From positions 41,421,001 through 41,485,000 of the forward strand of contig OX344765.1 in the NCBI GenBank assembly GCA_947034895.1: a stretch of 64,000 nucleotides of DNA, in the 5' to 3' direction. The DNA comes from Rhytidiadelphus loreus (taxonomy: Eukaryota; Streptophyta; Bryopsida; Hypnales; Hylocomiaceae). Position numbers and translations under genes: made by a program. Of the stretch, positions 25,440-36,491 are shown one piece after another. The notes beneath the pieces were generated by a model. It had not been told where the DNA came from. It was given only the letters and a program-made list of their open reading frames with translations, and did not search any database. Each line of letters opens with the position of its first letter. The stretch's first letter is position 1.

Positions 25440-27140
25440 GAATCTAACCATAAGATCTTATACTTCACTTGTCTAAGATCACGTGGTAAAAATTTCATGA
25501 TGTTTGACTGTGTAGATTGGAAGATATTAACATTCAAAGTTGGAAACAAGTTTTTTGGGACTTTGACCTACAATTTCAGTTGACTTTGACTTCCATTTGT
25601 GAAATTTTTTTGCACTACAAACTTTGAATTAAAATATATATATGTTGAAGAATTATGTTGAAGGTCTAGGGAAAAGAATTCCCTCCAAAAAACACTTGAT
25701 TTTCATTCTTTAACCCCTAAAGGACCATTATCCCATTGGAGGATAAATTGGATTTTGGGCAATTACCTACAGTCTCAATTTTTGTCATGATTTTTTGAAA
25801 CTTTTTTCGAAGATAGAAAAACTAATTATCTTCGTGGAATATAAAGTTTTTTTAGTGGTGCCTAGGAACAAAAGTTATGCCCAAATAAGTTCAAAACAAG
25901 GGAGATTGGGCAACAAAAAAAATTCAAATATTTGAATTTTGAATTTTTTTTCTCATAGATTATATTTTTTTTACATGGAAAGCTTTGATTCACTTCATTT
26001 GGATAAGTGGTGTGAAATTTATAGACAATCTTGTTTTTCTAACAATCTAAGAATCTTCTTCAAAAAATAACTTCCAGCCGTTCTAGGATTCATTTGTGAA
26101 TGCAATTTTTACAATTTAAAAAAAAAAAGTTCCTCATAGTTCAATTTGTTTGCTCACCATTGGGATTAGTGTGTTTTAATTCCATCTTAGAGATATTAAT
26201 AATTTAAATTTTCTTTCTATCTCATACCTACTTCTACTCAAATTTCTTTTAAGAATGAAAATTAAAGTTTCTAAATTTTTTATCCTCCTAGACTCTCAAC
26301 TCAATTCTCCAACATAAATATTTAAACCTCAAAACTTTGTAGTACAAAAAATTTAAGTTAAGAAGGTTCAAAGTCAAATAACCTAGTCTAGCAATGTGCA
26401 AAAAAAACTATTTTCTTCACTTTGAACATAGATATCTTGCAATTTGTGCAATCCAAAAATTTTGAAATTTTTTCCACACATTCTCATACCGGTTAGATAT
26501 AAGATCCTATTGTTAGATGTGCAAAATAAACAATTTTCAAATTTTTTTACTCTTTGCAATAGAAATGGTAATTTTGAGTGTTTTTTGGCAAGAAAAAGCC
26601 CTTGGTCTTTTAGGGGTCAAGAAATTGTTAAGTAGAAGTAGGTACAAGATTGAACCAAAAAAAAGTTATTAACAGCTCTAAGATGGAATTGAAATGCAAT
26701 AATTCCAATGATGAGATTGTTCTAATAAGCAAATTTAACCTTGTCAAACAATTTTTTAGAAAAATTGTGAAAATTGCATTAAAAAATGAACCCTCTAAGT
26801 TTTGTTTTCAAAAAAATGCTTAGATTGCCCCCCAAACAAGATTGTCCATAATTTTTGCATCACTAGTCCAAATAGAATGAATAAAAGCTTTACATGTACT
26901 ACACAAAAATATAATATTTGAGGTGCCTATTGACCTCTTTTTTTGGCTTTAGGATGGCATAACTTTTTCTTTCAAACACTAATTGAAAAAATAATTATAT
27001 TCCTACAAAGGTGATACATTCTTCTACCTTCAAAAAAAGTTTCAAAAAATCACAATGAAAATTGAGATTTTAGGCATCTACGTGAACTCCCAAGAATCCT
27101 CCTAGAGAACTCTTGGTCCTTTAATTATGGGTTAAAATTC
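25440..27140. repeat. Mirrored pair of DR1 repeats (large inverted repeat)
   Basis: An inverted DR1 copy starts AACCCCTAAAGGACCATTAT at about 25,714 and runs to about 26,260. A forward copy starts near 26,620 (TTGTTAAGTAGAAGTAGG) and ends near 27,135. Outer modules with GATCTTA / GATCCTA words flank both. The result is two head-to-head arms of about 500-550 bp around a spacer of about 360 bp. Either one repeat inserted beside another or this is a fold-back form. Confidence 0.6.
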
Positions 27141-27532
27141 AACTTCATTTTTGTAAACTTTCTCACACGATAGCTTACAAACAAACAAACTAGAATTAAT
27201 TGTTTGATAAAAAATACAAAATAGTAGCACAAGAGAATTGAAATTTGAAATTCCATACAATGACTTCTACACCTTACATTTAGAATTTTCAATTTTTTTC
27301 TAAAAATGTCACATCATATAAAAAGTGGTTAATATATTTATATTACTCTTCAAATTTTGGATGCATACAATGTGACCTACGTTTTCATTCATACTAACCT
27401 AGTAACATCATGTCCTATTACAAAACATCAATGTGGAAAACTTCTTCAGGGGGCATCATCAACCATGGTTTATCAATGAGCAAGTTTTCCACCTATCCAC
27501 CTATCAATTGCTTCTTCAAATTGGGCTCAATG

Positions 27533-27862
27533 CACTATAACAAAAGTTGATAAAAAAGAACCGCACTCAAAATCGAGTGCGGTTCTTTTAACCACTATTC
27601 TGCGCAGGCTCTAAACGACTATAGAATCTTCTTTTTGGATTTTTTAACTCAATTTTTTGAATTTCTGGGTGTATAATACACCGTTGGAAAGATATTGAAA
27701 ATACCTTTTCAACGATGTATTATACGCCCAGAAATTCAAAAAATTGAGTTTAGAAATCCAAAAGAAGATTCTGTAATCGTTTAGGGCCTGCGTAGAATAG
27801 TGGTTAAAAGAACCGCATTCGATTTTGAGTGCGGTTCTTTTTTACCAACTTTTGTTATAGTG
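27533..27862. mobile_element. 330-bp perfect-palindrome MITE with nested hairpins
   Basis: The ends are CACTATAACAAAAGTTG and its inverse CAACTTTTGTTATAGTG. Both sides are flanked by ATG (27530-27532 and 27863-27865), a 3-bp target duplication. The two halves are inverted copies along their whole length (about 160 bp each, few mismatches). Each arm also contains its own hairpin, GAACCGCACTC and GAGTGCGGTTC around a 6-base loop (27558-27585, and the partner at 27810-27837). CACTA-type ends and the 3-bp duplication suggest mobilisation by a CACTA transposase. A transcript through it would be a long double-stranded RNA. Confidence 0.92.
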
Positions 27863-27865
27863 ATG

Positions 27866-29330
27866 AGGTCACCTAACTTCCTTACAAAGTACCTTACTAT
27901 CAATGTATTTTCAAATTATACTTCATCATTGTATTTCTCCATAGCATTCATTTTCATCAAGTGGTCAATTTTTCTAATAGAATACAAAATAGATTCCATC
28001 ATTTATTTATGCTTTGCTTGCATGCTCTCTATGCTCCTCTTTGATAGGATATTTGTAATGAGTCCTAGGAGACTCAAAAATGATATCAAGGCACTTAAAA
28101 GTACATCCATATAGTTAGCCAATACGTTTTTTAGGGAAGGTCACTCATTCCTAAATAACATCAAAAGTTTTAGTTGGACAACCAAATTGTGCATAATTAC
28201 TAGAAAGAACTTGCAAATCATAATAACGATTTTTGCATTATAAATAGGGAAGATTTAATGAGCAAGGAAAATTTTATAAGACCCCATTTTATAAAGACCC
28301 AAGGAATCAAGAAGAATTTCTAAATTTTATTCCAAAGGAGTTCCTAAAAATCAAGGCATATTAGCTTCTCCAATCCAATGAAAGAAATGGATAGGAAATA
28401 ATAGAATATGACTTCAACAAATTTAAAAAATAATTTATTTTCAGATTTTATGACATATTAGGGCTCTAAGAAAAAAATATATGAATAAATAACTTTCCAA
28501 GTCGAAAGGAAGAAGAATAAAGGTGTTTGGAATTAACTCCTAATTGCAAAAAAATCCAAAAAAAAAAATGTTCTGAAGGCAATGGCTCTCACCTCCAATT
28601 GAGGTCACCTTACATAAGAGGTCTCCTGAGACAAGAGGTTGCCCACCTAGTGGTTCCCTCCACTTTAATTTGCCACCAAACACAAAATTTAGCTAGTTTT
28701 GGACAAAGAGAAGGCAATGGCTCCCACCTCCACCCGCGGTCACCCCACACAAGAGGTCGCCCATAAGAGGTCAACAAATTTTGGTTGTATAGTGACCGGA
28801 ACAACTCGACCGAATCAACAGAATTGTGTTGAAATTTCAGCGTTTTCTAGTAGTGTATATAAGAGGTTGCCCAAGATCCGTGTTTTCCTATAAGAGGTTG
28901 CCCTAGACCCATGTTCTCCCTCAAGTGGTCACCCAGGACAAGTGGTCATAGGAAGAATGCGTTGCATTGCAATTTCTTAATGATGAAGGAAAAAATTGTC
29001 AACTTGATCATCGTCAATTAATTTTTCTTTAGTTTGCGAGACATGTTAATGTACCTTGTTTCTTAGGTGAGCTAACTAAATTTACCTTGATAAGATCTAA
29101 TTTCATAGCCAAGTCTCCTAATTTCATTTCTTGAAAATGAAAGCTCTTGTAAAAATCTAATCGCTTTGGATTCTCTATAGTATAACTTGAATGTCACAAT
29201 AACTATTTTGTTTTATGAATTTACTTTAGTAAGTAATTGTAATGACAAGATTTAAACTTCCATTGAACACTCAAGTTTTGTGAAGATGCGATTCTATTAA
29301 TTATATATGGTTCATTATTATTTATTTGAT
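27866..29330. repeat. AT-rich DNA with degenerate AGAGGTCGCC motifs
   Basis: Between 28,590 and 28,960 phrases such as AAGAGGTTGCCC, AGAGGTCGCCC and AAGTGGTCACCC recur irregularly. They look like the degraded relatives of the 40-bp minisatellite at 31.35 kb. A fragment ending TTTTCTAGTAGTG (about 28,785-28,855) resembles one end of a CACTA-type MITE. No gene is recognised. Confidence 0.5.
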
Positions 29331-30478
29331 TGTGATTTTATGATATGAAATAAGTCAAATGAGAAAGATCATACATATATCTCCATCTATTGTTTTGTAT
29401 TTCAAAATACACTTGATAAATTATACACATGTAGAATGACTCTTTGAAATTTGCATAAATCAAAAGGGAAAGTTTTTATTTAAATTCCTTCCTTCTAATT
29501 TTTAAATTAGAGATGAAGGTGGTAAATAATTAATGAGTACAATATCTCCATGCATTACTTAGTATTTTGAAAGACACTTGGTAAATATTACACCGATAGG
29601 GTGATTCCTTGAGATTTGCATAAATTAAATCAAAAGGGGAAGATCTTACTTAAATCCCTTTCTTCTAATTTTGAAATTAGAGATGAAGGTGGTAAATAAC
29701 TCATGAGTACAAAGATGCTTGGAGAATTGAGAAAATTAAATAGGGAAGTTGGTATGTAAAAATATCCATGCATTATTTTGTATTTTGAAATACCCTTGGT
29801 AAATAATACACTAATAGGATGATTCTTGAGACTTGCATAAATTAAGTCAAAAGGAGAAGTTTTTTCTTTAAATCCCTTTCTTCTAATTTTTAAGTTACAG
29901 ATGAAGGTGGTAAATATTTCATGAGTACAAGTATGCTTGGAGAATTGTGAAGATTAAATAGGGAAGCTGGTATTGCAAATATCTCCATGCATTATTTTGT
30001 ATTTTGAAAAATATTTAATAAATAATACACCCATAGGGTGACTCTTTGAGACTTGCATAAATGAGAAGGAGAAGTTTTTATTTAAATCTCTTTCTTCTAA
30101 TTTTTAAGTTGTAGCTTAAGGTGGTAAATAATAAATTAGTACAATGATGCTTGGAAAGAAGAAGAATTCAAATGGAGAAGTTTTTACACAAATCTTCATC
30201 CATTATTCTGTATTTTAAAATCCACCTCATGAATAATCAGTAGAAGAGAAAGTGGTGTTTTGAATATGGTCCTAGTAATATAGGTCTATAATTTATGACC
30301 TTTTAGGAGATTTTTAGAAATACTAGAAATTTACTAGAAATACAATTGTTTTTAGTAAAATTTTACTAAAAATCTTCTCAAAGGTCATAGATTCTAGGAC
30401 TATACTACTAGATAGTACTTAAAACACCATTTTCTCTTGTAGAAAATACACCATTAGGATGTTAATCTCTGAAGTTTG
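29330..30478 (+). repeat. Satellite array, ~220-bp unit, 4-5 copies
   Basis: The word GATGAAGGTGGTAAATA recurs near 29,511, 29,681, 29,898 and (drifted) 30,117. Between copies come the same phrases in the same order: CTCCATGCATTATTTTGTAT, a GGTAAATAATACAC-like piece, GACTTGCATAAAT and TTTCTTCTAATTTTTAAG. The second unit is shortened by about 45 bp. The last unit is split by a MITE at 30,238-30,443, after which AATACACCATTAGGATG continues the satellite. Confidence 0.8.
30238..30443. mobile_element. ~205-bp inverted-repeat MITE nested in satellite
   Basis: The left arm (TAGAAGAGAAAGTGGTGTTT ... TTTATGACCTTTTAGGAGAT) pairs with the right arm (ATCTTCTCAAAGGTCATAGA ... ACACCATTTTCTCTTGTA). The satellite unit continues on both sides with AAT at the junctions, which fits a 3-bp duplication, but exact ends are uncertain. 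It inserted after the satellite array had formed. Confidence 0.7.
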
Positions 30479-30479
30479 T

Positions 30480-31340
30480 AGGTTGCAAAATGGATTTCGG
30501 ACAACTTCATATAAGGTCAATTTTTGATGAAGTTTTTGATACTTTTTCATGAGATAGGAGAACTTATTAGTTTCATGGGATTGTAATTTGTATTTTAATT
30601 GGTGCCAAAGAGCAAGAATTATATCACAATAAGCTTAGATATATATATATAAGGTGGACAAAAAGAAATTCACAAAAACTTGAATTAAAAATTAAAGTTT
30701 TTTTGTTCTTGTAAATTGGATTTTTTTCTACTTCAAAAGCTTTGGTTCATTTTTTTTGGATTGATGGTGTAAAGGTTATGGAGCATCTTCTTTTGCGAGC
30801 AATTATAGTATCATATTTTAAAAAAATTAGATATAGGATTCTTTAGGAGTGCTTAAGTTTCAAACTTTCAGAAAACGAACTTTGATTGTTAGAACAATCT
30901 CACCATTGGGATTAGTATGTTTTAATTCCATTTTAGAGTTATTAATGATATAGTTTTTTTTTCTCTATGATGTACTTTCTTCTACTTCATAATTTTTTAA
31001 AGAATGAAAACCATATTATTTAAAATAAAATTATTTCTCTTAAATTTTTTAATCAATTTTGAATGATGAAATTTTTTTAATTCAAGATCTACAATGCAAA
31101 CTTTTTTAAGTTAAAAAAGATTCAAAGTCTCTTAAACTAGTTTGCCCTTAAGTCACAAATATGATTTCTTCACTTTGAACGCATTTATCTTGCAATCTAT
31201 ATGGTCAAAGTGTCTAAAAATTTTTCCACACACTTTCATACTATTCTACTTTAAGATCCTATGGTTACATTTGCAAAAATACCATTAAATTTTATTTTTC
31301 TCTTTTTATTAGAAATGGCAGTTTTGAGAGTTTTTTTTGG
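30480..31340 (-). repeat. Dispersed repeat DR1, inverted copy
   Basis: Read on the minus strand it contains the 3' module (30.48-30.66 kb) and the 5' module (30.69-30.96 kb, with ATTAGTATGTTTTAATTCCA on the plus strand). The flank at 31.15-31.34 kb (CTTCACTTTGAACGC, ATTAGAAATGGCAGTTTTGA) matches 26.41-26.61 kb. No coding frame. Confidence 0.6.
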
Positions 31341-31351
31341 GACAATTGCAA

Positions 31352-31560
31352 CAAAGAGGTCACCCCTAGACCAAAGGTCGCCCTTCCTTGGACCAAAGGT
31401 CATCCCTACACCCGCAGTCGTCCTTCCTTGGACCAGAGGTCGCCCCTACACCCGCGATCGCCCTTCTTTGGACTAGAGGTCACCCCTACACCCGTAGTCA
31501 TCCTTCCTTGGACCTGAGGTTGCCCCTACACCCGTGGTCACCCAAGTTGGAACTACATGC
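31352..31560. repeat. 40-bp minisatellite, 4-5 copies
   Basis: Units starting CTTCCTTGGACC begin at 31,383, 31,423, 31,463 and 31,503, each exactly 40 bp, containing AGGTCNCCCCTACACCCG. The unit length is not a multiple of three, so the long frames across it are accidental. Confidence 0.9.
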
Positions 31561-31823
31561 GCCTCAACCTGCAATCGCCCAAGTTGACATGGTTTTGACA
31601 ATCAAAAGAAGCTACCACGTAGGTCAAATTTGTTTTACCATGGGATAAAACAATTTGAAACCCTAATTTTTGTTTGACACTTATAGACGAGTTTATTTGA
31701 CACATTGTCCATTAGACACGCGATGTCACACGTCTAGCACGTCACCAAAACCCAAAACTGTGTTAGATAAGACAACCCTGACTTTTAGAGCACAATCACT
31801 TTTAAAGCTGACTACCTTCCTAA

Positions 31824-32216
31824 GAGCATCCCCACTAGTGGTTTCCCTATTCCTATCTCTATTGGGATGAAGGGGAGCAAAGATGGGGATAGGGAAAGCA
31901 AGCCCCCACTAGTTCTACCTTAAATTTTTAACTCATTGCTAAATAGAGGTAGGCAAAAGTCAAAACAAAACTATAGAAATAGTAACAAGGCCAAATGAAT
32001 AGTACTCCCACGAATCAATGAAGCTCAACTCATGTTGAAAAGGTGAAAAGTGGTTTAGGGACTACTCCATTTGAGTTCCCTATCCATCATTCCATATAGG
32101 AAATTCGGACCCTTCCTACCCTAAATTTTTAGAGAATAGAGAAAGGGAAGGGGGGCTCTTTTCTATCTAGATGAAATTCATTTGGATATGGAGGGAATCC
32201 ATTAGTGGAGATGCTC
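31824..32216. mobile_element. 393-bp MITE with GAGCATC inverted ends
   Basis: It starts GAGCATCCCCACTAGTGG and ends in the inverse CCATTAGTGGAGATGCTC. TAA on the left and TTA on the right leave the target duplication ambiguous. GAGCATC-ended MITEs are widespread in plants. The interior is unremarkable (GGGGATAGGGAAAG-like words, AT-rich middle). Confidence 0.72.
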
Positions 32217-32255
32217 TTAAGCTTATCCCCTCAAAAAAACACCATTGCACAAAAT

Positions 32256-32402
32256 TGTTGAAATTGTAATAGTGTTACAGAAGAGATATAAAACATAAAG
32301 CAGGCACTGGTTATATACTAACAACTTAGGTTAAGCCTAAGTAGATGAATGGATGAATGGTATACTAATAGGATGTAACCCTAACAGGGATAAATCCCAA
32401 CA
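32256..32402 (-). repeat. 3' LTR of copia element
   Basis: This is the 147-bp terminal repeat at the downstream end of the minus-strand element, bounded by TG and CA. It differs from the other LTR at three bases. Confidence 0.95.
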
Positions 32403-32411
32403 CCCCCGCTC
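32403..32411 (-). other. Polypurine tract of copia element
   Basis: On the minus strand GAGCGGGGG directly precedes the 3' LTR, the expected place and composition for the plus-strand priming site. Confidence 0.75.
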
Positions 32412-32594
32412 AATCGAGAGATTGAATAATGTTTTGCAGAGAGTGCAAATTGTAGTCAAGAGCGCGCGAGTGTGGCGCGAGTGTTGTCACACAGGATCCA
32501 GCTGTTGCGGGAGAGTATCGCCAGGGTCTCCTTAGTGGAATTCGCGCAGTTGGTGGTGTGGTACATTTGTGCGTTTGTGGCGATGTGGATGTAG

Positions 32595-32924
32595 TGGTGT
32601 TGCCGAATTGTGGAGGCTGAGTCGGGGGAGAACGCCGAGGGAGCGCACGAGTCAGTAGTCGATGGTGGGTTTGAGCGATCAGTCGGCGAAGCTCAAGAAA
32701 ATACCGGGCAGGGCGAGTCACAGAAGGGAGGGTCGCGACAAGTTGTAGCTTGTTCGCTGCCTTGTCAGAAATTCTACGTAGTAAGACGCGGTCGAATTCC
32801 AGGGATGTATTTCTCGTGGTCTGATTGCTTCAGAGAGGTCACGGGTTTCAAGGGAGCTGTACATAAAAGTTTTAGCTCGTTGGAGGATGCCGAGGAGTTC
32901 CTGTTTAGGGCACAAGGCCCGTAG
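32595..32924 (+). CDS. Antisense ORF with viroplasmin / RNase H1 N-terminal domain
   Basis: This frame runs opposite to gag-pol, between the pol end and the polypurine tract. Residues encoded at about 32,767-32,919 form a compact domain with FYVVRRGRIPGMYFSW, a Cys four residues on, then VTGFKGAVHKSF and a closing leucine/acid stretch. That is the pattern of the caulimovirus viroplasmin-like domain (Pfam Cauli_VI), also the hybrid-binding domain at the N-terminus of eukaryotic RNase H1, which binds RNA/DNA hybrids. The ~55 residues before it are acidic, Gly/Ser-rich and unrecognised. No ATG lies in frame before the domain: the frame opens after a TAG at 32592 with a GTG at 32610, so the start may be in another exon or lost. 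No stops interrupt it, unlike pol. No RNase H catalytic domain follows. Alternatives are a captured host exon or a non-expressed relic. Confidence 0.8.
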   Translation, partial: WCCRIVEAESGENAEGAHESVVDGGFERSVGEAQENTGQGESQKGGSRQVVACSLPCQKFYVVRRGRIPGMYFSWSDCFREVTGFKGAVHKSFSSLEDAEEFLFRAQGP

Positions 32925-32953
32925 TGAATAGGGTGAGATGGGAATGCACTTGA

Positions 32954-35900
32954 TTAGGCCGCTTTGAGGTTAGCCAAGCTGTGTAGTCCAAGTGCGCTCC
33001 TTTGTTGTTGAAATTTGATCCGCCCTAGGGCTTTTGTAAGTGCGTCGGCCGGTTGTTCTGCCGTATGAATATATTGTAAACCTATTTTTCCTGCCAATAC
33101 TCACTCCCGGATGAAATGATAGTGTATTTCAATGTGTTTGGATCTGGCATGAAATACTGGATTGTGTGCTAGTTTCATGGTGCCTTGATTATCGCAGTGG
33201 AGTATAATGGCAGGTTTGTCTGGTGAGGTATGAGGGGAAGGCAGTAATTTGTGGAGAAGTTGATTCAGCCACACCACCTCCTGTGCTCCATCGCTGAGCG
33301 CCCGGTACTCCGATTCGGTGGATGATCTTGAAATTGTGAGCTGTTTCTTGCTTTGCCAGGTGATGGGGCCGCTCGCAAAGGTGAAAACATATGCACCCAT
33401 TGATCTTCGTGTTTCTGTACAAGCGCCCCAATTAGCGTCAGTAAAGCCAGTAATTTTGAGAGGTGCACCTGCTTTGTAGAGAATACCGAAATCGAGTGTT
33501 CCCTGCAGGTATCGGAGAAGATGTTTCGCTGCATCTAGGTGAGCTTCTTGGGGGGCAGCCATGTAGCTGGACAAGCGACTGACCGCATATGCGATGTCTG
33601 GTCTGGTGATTGTGAGAAAGATAAGTTTTCCAATTAGTTGGCAATAGTATGTCACATCTGTGGGCGGGGATGCGAGGTCAGTGGTCAAAATTTGGCCATC
33701 AGGAAGCGGTGTTGGTGCCGACTTGCAGTCTTGTATGCCGAAGTCTTGTAAAATTGATTTGGCGTAGTCGTGCTGGTGGAGAAAAACGCCAAGAAGTACT
33801 TGTTCAAAAGAAATGCCAAGATACCTGCGAATTGGGCCCAGATCGGTCATCTCAAATTCTTGGTGTAGAAAAGTTTTGAGCCAGGTGATAAGACGATCAG
33901 AGCTCCCTCTGATGAATAAATCATCTACATAAAGCATTAAAATGATGGTTTCCCCTTCTTGGTGCATGTAGTAGAGGTTTGAATCAGAGGAGCTGCGACG
34001 GAGGCCAAGACGACGGAGAGCAGCATCAATTCTTTCGTACCAATTTCGGGGGCTTTGTTTCAATCCATAAAGGGATTTGTTGAGGCGGCAGACGAGGTGT
34101 TCAGAGCCGCGGGTATGGAATCCGGGAGGTTGTCTCATATAAACCTTTTCTTTGAGCAGGCCGTGGAGGAACGCGGTACGAACGTCCATGTGATGGATAG
34201 TCCATTTTTGAGCAGCAACAAGAGCAATTGTTGTCCGTAGTGTTGCCCATTTGATTACAGGTGCAAAGGTCTCAGCGAAGTCTATGCCATGCCTTTGTTC
34301 AAAGCCCCGAGTGACCAGTCGTACTTTGTAGACTGGGGGTTGGCCATTAATCCCGGGCTTCAGCTTATAAACCCATTTGCATGTGATAGCTTTGCTTGCA
34401 GGGGCCAGGGGGTAAAGGTTCGAGGTCCCACGTCTTGTTTCTCCAGATGGAATCCATCTCCTCTTGCATAGCGAGGCGCCAACGAGGGTCAAGTTTAGCT
34501 TGCTTGAAGGTGATGGTATCGCTGGAGGAGTCAACTGCGAGCGCGGAAGGAGATTTGGCAATGATGGTGCAGATGTCGAAATCTTCGGCGGAGAGGCAAA
34601 GTTCATATCCTTCTAACCTGATGCTCTGTTTCTTTGGACGTTGAGAGCGGCGGAGAGGAATGGTTTCGGGTGGAGTGGGGATTGACGGGATTGCTGGTTG
34701 TGCAGGGGATGGGACTGCCGGAGGTGTATCCTGAGCCGAGCTGCTGGAGCAAGGTGGTGCGGGGACAGAGGAGTCGGTGTGTGCAGGCAACGGAGACGGG
34801 CAGGGTTGGGGCGGTGTCCGGACGGCAGGGATAGAGGCAGAAGGGAGATTATCCCAAAATGGAGAATCTTCTAGTGGTTCAGTGACTTCAGGGTGTGGAA
34901 GACGAAGAGAGGTTTCATCAAATCTAACATCCCTACTAATGAGAATCTTCCTAGTGATTGGTTCATAGCATCGGTAGGCTTTACTATTTTCATCATATCC
35001 GAGTAGAATGGTAGAAACAGCCTTGGGATCGAATTTCTGTCGTTTCTAATCAGGAATGTGACAGTAAGCTAGACAACCTATGACACGTAGATGGCTCAAG
35101 TTGGGTTTTACGCCAGTAAAGGCCTCTTCTGGTGTAAGGAGTTTGAGAGCCTTTGTAGGACAACGGTTTTGTATGTAATTGACGGTCTTGGCAATTTCGT
35201 CCCAAAGAGTCTTCGGGATGTGGGTACTTGTCACAATGCTCCTGATCCCTTCCAGCAGAGTCTTGTTTTTCCGTTCAGCTATCCCGTTCTTATGGGGGGA
35301 GTAACCTGCGGTCAAATGTCAAGAAATGCCGTGGTTACTACAATAGGTTTTAAAGTCGTGACTGAGATATTCGCCTCCCCGGTCAGTACGGAGAGTATCA
35401 ATCCTTGACTGTGAGTTTTCTACTAGGGCTCTAAATTGTTTGAAGAACATGAGAGTTTGAGATTTTTCTGTAGGGAAGTATAGCCAAGTTTTACGGGAGT
35501 AGTCATCTATAAAGGTGAGGATGTAACGGCTTCCTCGTCTGGATGAAACGGGCATGGGGCCGCATAGGTCACTGTGGACTAATTGGAGGGGTCGGGTAGT
35601 ATGGGTGCTACGAATTTTGGGAGCACGATCACGAGCTAGTTTCCCAACCATGCAGGAAGGACAAACGTATTTGAACAGGGGAAGAGCTAGGACACCTACG
35701 ACTAATTTGTTGTTGGTAAGATGGTACAAGCTCTGGAAGTTAAGGTGGCCAATTCGGCGGTGCCACAACTGGATGTCGAGAGGTGTGGGGAGCCGAGGAG
35801 GGCTTTGCTTGGTTGGTACTGCGATGTCTTCACTGGATGTAGCAGCTGTGAGCGAGAAATTCCCGTGAGTGGCAAGACCAGGGTGGGAGGCTGGTCGGGT

Positions 35901-36491
35901 AATCTTGTACAGTTTGTTTCTGTGATCCCGAGCTCCGAATAAGAAAAGATTGCCGGGGCTATCCTTGTCATAAATACGACATTGTTGGGATTCAAATAGG
36001 ACCTTGTATCCTAGGTTTGTGAGTTTTCCAACTGAGAGGAGACTTGTGCGGATGCCAGGGACGTACAAAACTAGATTGATATCCTTTTTATTACCAAAAA
36101 TGTCTGTGATAGGAATGGCGCCTTGGCCTGCTACTGGCATGATCTGGCCTCTTGCGGCACGAATGTGAGGAATACTAGATGGTAGGATAGATCTAAAAAG
36201 ATTTGGATTCTCTGTGACATGTGATGAGGCACCCGAGTCTAAAAACCAGTCTTCTTCGACTATTTCGGAGACGCAGGCATTGGCGTATTCTTCGGTGGTG
36301 TCGTCCGAGTGAAAGGCATCGATGCAGGCTTGAATCAGTTGGTGTGGCGGTGTTGTGTCCGGATCAGAGTCATCGTCGGTGTGGACTTCGGTAAGGTGTA
36401 CTTGATGTGAGCGGCCGCGTGATTGCGATCGCTGCAGGTTAGTAAGTTGAAGCTGGAGTCTTTTGATATTCTCTTCCAGGGTAATGGCAGC
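32954..36491 (-). pseudogene. Copia pol: protease, integrase, RT, RNase H (broken)
   Basis: Protease has LDSGASSHVT (near 36,240). Integrase has an HHCC zinc finger (LWHRRIGHLN near 35,760 and CPSC), and catalytic Asp near 35,570 (HSDLCG), Asp near 35,384 (TDRGGEY) and Glu near 35,276 (NGIAERKN), with 35 residues between the last two. Reverse transcriptase has DVRTAFLHG and LYVDD (near 33,930). RNase H has FTDANWG, STESEYRAL and HCDNQG. Breaks: TGA at 35319-35321, TAG at 35046-35048, a one-base frameshift near 34,400 in a C-rich run, and TGA at 33101-33103; after that the frame continues through EQPADALTK to a TAA at 32954-32956. This copy cannot make a complete polyprotein. Confidence 0.93.

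Noticed and set aside
29330..30240. Regularly spaced repeats considered as a CRISPR array
   Set aside because: Units are ~220 bp and similar along their whole length, without short repeats and unique spacers, and the DNA is a plant nuclear genome.
31261..31648. Frames with repeating PYTRxxPSLD-like text
   Set aside because: They are translations of the 40-bp minisatellite; the unit is not a multiple of three, so the repeat pattern is not protein-level.
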